8,463 bases of DNA from Alphaproteobacteria bacterium (GTDB lineage Bacteria > Pseudomonadota > Alphaproteobacteria > Rhizobiales > Xanthobacteraceae), in the NCBI GenBank assembly GCA_005884745.1, contig VAZU01000148.1:1-8463 (forward strand), read 5' to 3'. The position numbers were made by a program, and so were the translations under genes. This document shows, piece by piece, positions 5,516 to 8,463 of this stretch (its first letter is position 1; each line of letters opens with the position of its first letter). Under the pieces are notes generated by a model that searched no databases, had not been told where the DNA came from, and was given only the letters and a program-made list of their open reading frames with translations.

Positions 5516-6318
5516 GGGTCGTTGTCAGGACACGTGGCCCTCGCGACTTACAAGCCTGCCGGGATCGAGAACGTCTGGCAGCGGTTGGGCGGCCTGAAAA
5601 TCCTGTTGCCGTTCGCCGTTCTGGTCGCGATCTGGTGGGCGATCAAGGCGGCCGGCGATATCCCCGACAATCTCCTGGTCTCGCCGCTGCAGGCGTGGAA
5701 CGCGTTCGTCCTTCTCGTCTCCCACGGCGTGATGGCGGAATACGCCAGCACCAGCCTTGCGATGATCGGCATTGCGACGCTCATCTCCATGACCGCCGGC
5801 GTGCCGATCGGATTTGCGGTCGGCGTCAACCGTTATGCCGCGCACGCGCTCGAGGGATTTCTGCGGTTTCTGCAAGGCATCTCCGGCATCGCCTGGCTGC
5901 CGCTCGCCACACCACCACGCTGGTGATCGTGATCTACACGCTGATCGTGCCGATCATCTTCAACACCATGATCGGGGTGCGGGCGATTCCGGAGAACTAT
6001 ACATTGGTGCTGCGCTCGCTCGGCGCGAGCCGGCTGCGGCTCGTCACCGACGTCTATCTGCCGGGCGCGCTGCCGAGCATCGTCGTGGGCCTGCGCCTCG
6101 GCATGGGCTACGGCTGGCGCGCGCTGATCGCGGCCGAGATGCTGGTGCGCAAGGGCGGGCTCGGCGACCTCATCTTCGGCGCGCGCACCTTCGGGCAGAT
6201 CGATCGCATCATGGTCGGCATGATCGTGATCGGCTGCCTCTATATCGTGGTCGACCGCCTGATCATCCAGCCGATCGAGAACCTCACCGTCGCGCGCTGG
6301 GGGCTGTTGCAGAGATGA
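5513..6318 (+). pseudogene. ABC importer permease 1 (SsuC/TauC-like), frameshifted by an internal deletion
   Basis: The first part, from the ATG at 5513, reads MGSLSGHVALATYKP, a first membrane helix (LLPFAVLVAIWWAI), further helices, and then FLQGISGIAWLPLA, where it runs into a TGA at 5924-5926. The rest of the same protein continues in another frame from about 5911 (TTTLVIVIYTLIVPIIFNT) to the stop at 6316-6318. It includes the permease EAA-type loop LRSLGASRLRLV...LPGALP that contacts the ATPase, and ends with IENLTVARWGLLQR. Between WLPL and the NT of IIFNT there are 56 bases. In permease 2 of the same operon the matching interval is 78 bases, so about 22 bases are missing. A working protein is unlikely. 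A GTG at 5504 is an alternative start, but both starts lie in repeat-derived sequence. The stop overlaps the ATG of the next gene (ATGA). Confidence 0.85.
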
Positions 6319-6443
6319 GCCTGCAGACGACCATGATCCGCTTCCCGGCGTTGCGCAGTGCCAACGGGCTGGCGTGGCGGCTGTTGCCGGCGCTGCCGTT
6401 CGTCCTCATCCTCGTCGTGTGGATGCTCGGCTGGGCCCTGTGA
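6315..6443 (+). pseudogene. ABC importer permease 2, N-terminal fragment (first membrane helix)
   Basis: The frame starts at the ATG at 6315, overlapping the permease 1 stop by ATGA. It encodes 42 residues ending in one hydrophobic helix (LLPALPFVLILVVWMLGWAL) and stops at TGA 6441-6443. This is the normal N-terminus of a binding-protein-dependent permease, as it aligns with LLPFAVLVAIWWAI of permease 1. The body of the permease follows in a different frame. Relative to permease 1, about nine residues after the first helix, including the usual NLLVSP-like stretch, are missing, so a deletion of roughly 25-30 bp with a frame change is the simplest explanation. If translated, this piece would be a single-helix peptide. 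Confidence 0.7.
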
Positions 6444-7111
6444 GCGACGTGATCGAAGTGGTGTGGGCGCGTATGCGCGACGGCGAATTGCCCGCGCAGA
6501 TCGCCGCCAGCCTGACCCGCCTGTGCCTCGGCGCCGGCGTCGGCATCCTCACCGGCATCATCGGCGGCTTCATCGCCGGGCTCTATCGCAACCTCGCCGA
6601 TTTCCTCAATCCGCTAGTCGTGTTCTTCAACGCCATTTCCGGCATCGTCTGGCTGCCGCTGATGATCGGCTGGCTCGGCATCGGCACGGCGCTCGCCGTG
6701 TTCGTGATCTGGAACACGGTGTTCTTCATCGTGTTCCAGAACACGGTGCTGGGCGTGCAGCTCGTCCCCGAGGTGCTGGAGCAGGGCGTGCGCGCACTCG
6801 GCGGCGGGCGCATCGAGACGATCCGCAGCGTCATCCTGCCCGGCGCGCTGCCCTATATCCTGACCGGCATCCGCTCCGGGCTCGGCTTCGGCTGGCGGGC
6901 GCTGATCGCGGCCGAGCTCGTCGGCGCCCCGGACGGGCTCGGCCAGATGATCTTCGCGGCCGCCGACTACCACCGCTCCGACATCATCATCGCCGGATGT
7001 TTGATCATCGGGCTGATCGCGATCGCCATGGACCGCTGGCTGCTGATGCCGATCGAGCGCCGCACCGTCGCGCGCTGGGGCCTCGTCCTCGACACGGCGA
7101 GGAAATCATGA
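6440..7111 (+). CDS. ABC importer permease 2, body lacking its first helix
   Basis: This frame carries the permease from SDVIEVVWARMRDGELP onward, with the BPD_transp_1 helices (GAGVGILTGIIGGFIAG, VFVIWNTVFFIVF, IIAGCLIIGLIAIAM). The EAA-type loop VRALGGGRIETI...LPGALP should dock on the ATPase, and the protein ends in the family sequence RRTVARWGLV. The GTG at 6440-6442 overlaps the stop of the N-terminal fragment (GTGA), so coupled re-initiation could give a 223-residue protein. The open frame also extends back to an ATG at 6374, but the residues there are out-of-frame permease N-terminus and are unlikely to be native. Whether two pieces can assemble into a working permease is unknown; I consider the gene broken but recent in its decay, because the rest of the frame is well preserved. 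The stop overlaps the next ATG. Confidence 0.75.
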   Translation: MSDVIEVVWARMRDGELPAQIAASLTRLCLGAGVGILTGIIGGFIAGLYRNLADFLNPLVVFFNAISGIVWLPLMIGWLGIGTALAVFVIWNTVFFIVFQNTVLGVQLVPEVLEQGVRALGGGRIETIRSVILPGALPYILTGIRSGLGFGWRALIAAELVGAPDGLGQMIFAAADYHRSDIIIAGCLIIGLIAIAMDRWLLMPIERRTVARWGLVLDTARKS

Positions 7112-7485
7112 GCGGGGCCGCGCCGGCCGACGCCGGGCTCGGCCGCGAGAAATCCTCGCGCCTGCTGCTCGGCCGCGACGGGCGCAAGATCCTGATCGGC
7201 ATCGTGCTGATCGTGCTCGTCGTGTTCGGCCAGAAACTTTACGGGATGGCGACGGCGTCTAGCCGGCTCGATCCGGCGCTCCGCGACGCCGCCGAGGCGC
7301 GCAACGTCATCGTGGTGCTCGACTTCATGCCCGACCGCTTCCACAACGAGCGCATCGCCGCCTACGGCACCTTCGCCGGCCGCGACGGCGCGCTCAACCG
7401 CTACCGGCTGCGCAGCGTCACCCCGGAGAACCTGCGGCAGCTCGCCGCCATTCCCTGGGTCGCGCGCATCGAGCCGATGCGGTGA
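7108..7485 (+). CDS. Small membrane-anchored protein of unknown function, last gene of the importer operon
   Basis: The 125-residue protein overlaps the permease stop by ATGA and has GGCGAGGAAA before its start, so it is clearly part of the operon. A basic N-terminal cytoplasmic segment (REKSSRLLLGRDGRK) precedes one membrane helix at about 28-45 (ILIGIVLIVLVVF). The positive-inside rule puts the remaining ~75 residues in the periplasm. That domain reads as beta (NVIVVLDF), helix (PDRFHNERIAAYG), beta (LNRYRLRSV), helix (TPENLRQLAAIPW), beta (VARIEPM). The TPENLRQLAAIPWVARIEP end resembles the inhibitor-I9/subtilisin-propeptide pattern of a ferredoxin-like fold; this is a pattern impression only. 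I do not recognise the family. It could be an accessory or regulatory subunit of the importer. No lesion is seen in it. Confidence 0.75.
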   Translation: MSGAAPADAGLGREKSSRLLLGRDGRKILIGIVLIVLVVFGQKLYGMATASSRLDPALRDAAEARNVIVVLDFMPDRFHNERIAAYGTFAGRDGALNRYRLRSVTPENLRQLAAIPWVARIEPMR

Positions 7486-7582
7486 TGGGAATGCTACGAG
7501 AGAGCCGCAATCCCTTACGCTCAAGATGAATTCATCAGCGGCAGCCGCCATCAGCAGCCGCTGGTCCATACCCATCTGCGCC

Positions 7583-8463
7583 TCACGCCCCGGCGGCGAG
7601 CCGGGTCGGGCGCTTGTTGGCGAGCGGCAGCACCACCGGCTCGTTGGTCTCCGCCGACAGATCGGCGGCCATGTAAAGCTCCATCACCTGCCGAGCCTCT
7701 TCCGGCTTGACCAGCACCGGACGGTCGAGCGCGACCGCCTCGACGAAATGCACGGTCTCGCTCGCCATCGGTCCGGCAAAAACGTGGCCGACCGGCTCGC
7801 CCGGCATGCTCGACATCGGGAACAATGCGCCGTCCTTCATGCTGCGCAGCATCACGTCGCGATGGGTGTCGTCGACCAGCAGCGCGCCCTCGGTTCCCAC
7901 CACCTCGATCCAGGTCTGGGAAAAGTTCGGATAGCCGGGCGGCAGGCTCCAGCCGCCGCCGACCACGAACGAGAGGCCGCTATCGAGCGTGACGAGAGCC
8001 CATTGCAGATCGGGTACGTCGCCGCCGCTTATTTCGCGCATCGCGCCGTAATTCTGCTGCGAATAGACGCGCACCGGCTTGGCCGGCTCGAGGCACCACA
8101 GCACGAAATCGATGTCGTGGGTGGATTCCATGGCCGCCGGCGACAGCTTGACCCGGCCGCTGATCTTCTTGCCGAGCCCGCGGGTGATGTGGCGGCTGAC
8201 CAGCACGCTGACCGGCTTGCCGATCGTGCCGTCGCCGATGGCTTTCTTGACATAGGCGAATTTCGGATTGAAGCGCTGCGAATAGCCGATGGTGAATTTG
8301 AGACCCGCGGCGCGCGCGAGCGCGATCAGCTCGTCGGCCTCGGAGAGCTCGATCGCGATCGGCTTTTCGAGGAACACATGCTTGCCGGCGAGGAGACAGT
8401 CCCGCGCGATGGGGAAATGCGTGGTCTCCGGCGTGGCGCTGATGAACACCGCCGCGATCTCGT
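7583..8463 (-). CDS. Gfo/Idh/MocA-family oxidoreductase (N-terminus beyond the window)
   Basis: About 293 codons are visible and the frame is open at the right edge, so roughly 80-100 N-terminal residues with the NAD(P)-binding GxGxxG loop are missing. The visible part begins in the Rossmann domain with AVFISATPETTHFPIARDCL and contains the family's EKP motif (GKHVFLEKPIA), whose lysine is catalytic. It then has TIGYSQRFNPKF, the conserved STHDIDFVLW with the catalytic histidine, and a beta-sheet C-terminal domain with GTEGALLVDD. These enzymes oxidise or reduce sugars, inositols and similar alcohols, and some act on other small molecules; the substrate cannot be told. It ends AAGA just before the convergent importer operon, 97 bp away, so it is not part of that transcription unit. 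Confidence 0.88.
   Translation of the reverse strand, partial: EIAAVFISATPETTHFPIARDCLLAGKHVFLEKPIAIELSEADELIALARAAGLKFTIGYSQRFNPKFAYVKKAIGDGTIGKPVSVLVSRHITRGLGKKISGRVKLSPAAMESTHDIDFVLWCLEPAKPVRVYSQQNYGAMREISGGDVPDLQWALVTLDSGLSFVVGGGWSLPPGYPNFSQTWIEVVGTEGALLVDDTHRDVMLRSMKDGALFPMSSMPGEPVGHVFAGPMASETVHFVEAVALDRPVLVKPEEARQVMELYMAADLSAETNEPVVLPLANKRPTRLAAGA

Noticed and set aside
7536..7563. Inverted repeat CAGCGGC...GCCGCTG between the convergent genes, as a terminator
   Set aside because: The stem is only 7 bp with a 14-bp loop and no T-run follows on either strand, so I cannot support a terminator call.
1..8463. CRISPR arrays, tRNA or rRNA genes, transposase genes
   Set aside because: No regularly spaced repeats, no tRNA/rRNA-like conserved segments and no transposase or integrase motifs were seen on either strand.

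Overview
The window is GC-rich (by eye about two thirds G+C) and carries catabolic and transport genes of the kind seen in Alphaproteobacteria. Gene families, codon bias and the style of the intergenic palindromic repeats suggest the Bradyrhizobium/Rhodopseudomonas neighbourhood of the Hyphomicrobiales. This taxonomic guess comes from memory of those genomes and was not tested by a search.

Left region, minus strand (1729 to 1): three genes run leftwards. They encode a small single-domain cupin, a TfdA/TauD-type Fe(II)/2-oxoglutarate dioxygenase that closely resembles 2,4-D dioxygenases, and the N-terminus of an amidohydrolase resembling LigJ (4-oxalomesaconate hydratase). Together they look like part of an aromatic or aryloxy-acid catabolic operon. 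In front of the amidohydrolase lies an in-frame, Tat-like leader with no usable start codon.

Middle region, plus strand (1871 to 3246): a 66-residue antitoxin-like protein has a promoter that predicts a leaderless mRNA and an inverted repeat over its -10 box and start codon. No toxin gene follows. Instead there is a ~111-bp element bounded by 34-bp inverted repeats, then a D-isomer-specific 2-hydroxyacid dehydrogenase.

Transport operon, plus strand (3379 to 7485): a complete set of nitrate/sulfonate/taurine-type ABC importer genes (binding protein, ATPase, two permeases), followed by a small membrane-anchored protein of unknown function. The operon appears to be decaying. The binding-protein gene has an in-frame TGA, permease 1 has a net deletion of about 22 bp with a frameshift, and permease 2 has lost the segment after its first membrane helix and is split into two overlapping frames. 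The ATPase is intact but lies between two copies of a palindromic intergenic repeat; the second copy encodes its C-terminal tail and supplies the start region of the next gene.

Right edge, minus strand (8463 to 7583): most of a Gfo/Idh/MocA-family oxidoreductase, converging on the transport operon and cut by the window end.

One reading is a substrate-specific uptake and catabolism locus for an aromatic or organic acid in which transport is being lost, partly alongside repeat insertion. The main alternative is sequence error, so raw-read support for the lesions is the first thing to check.
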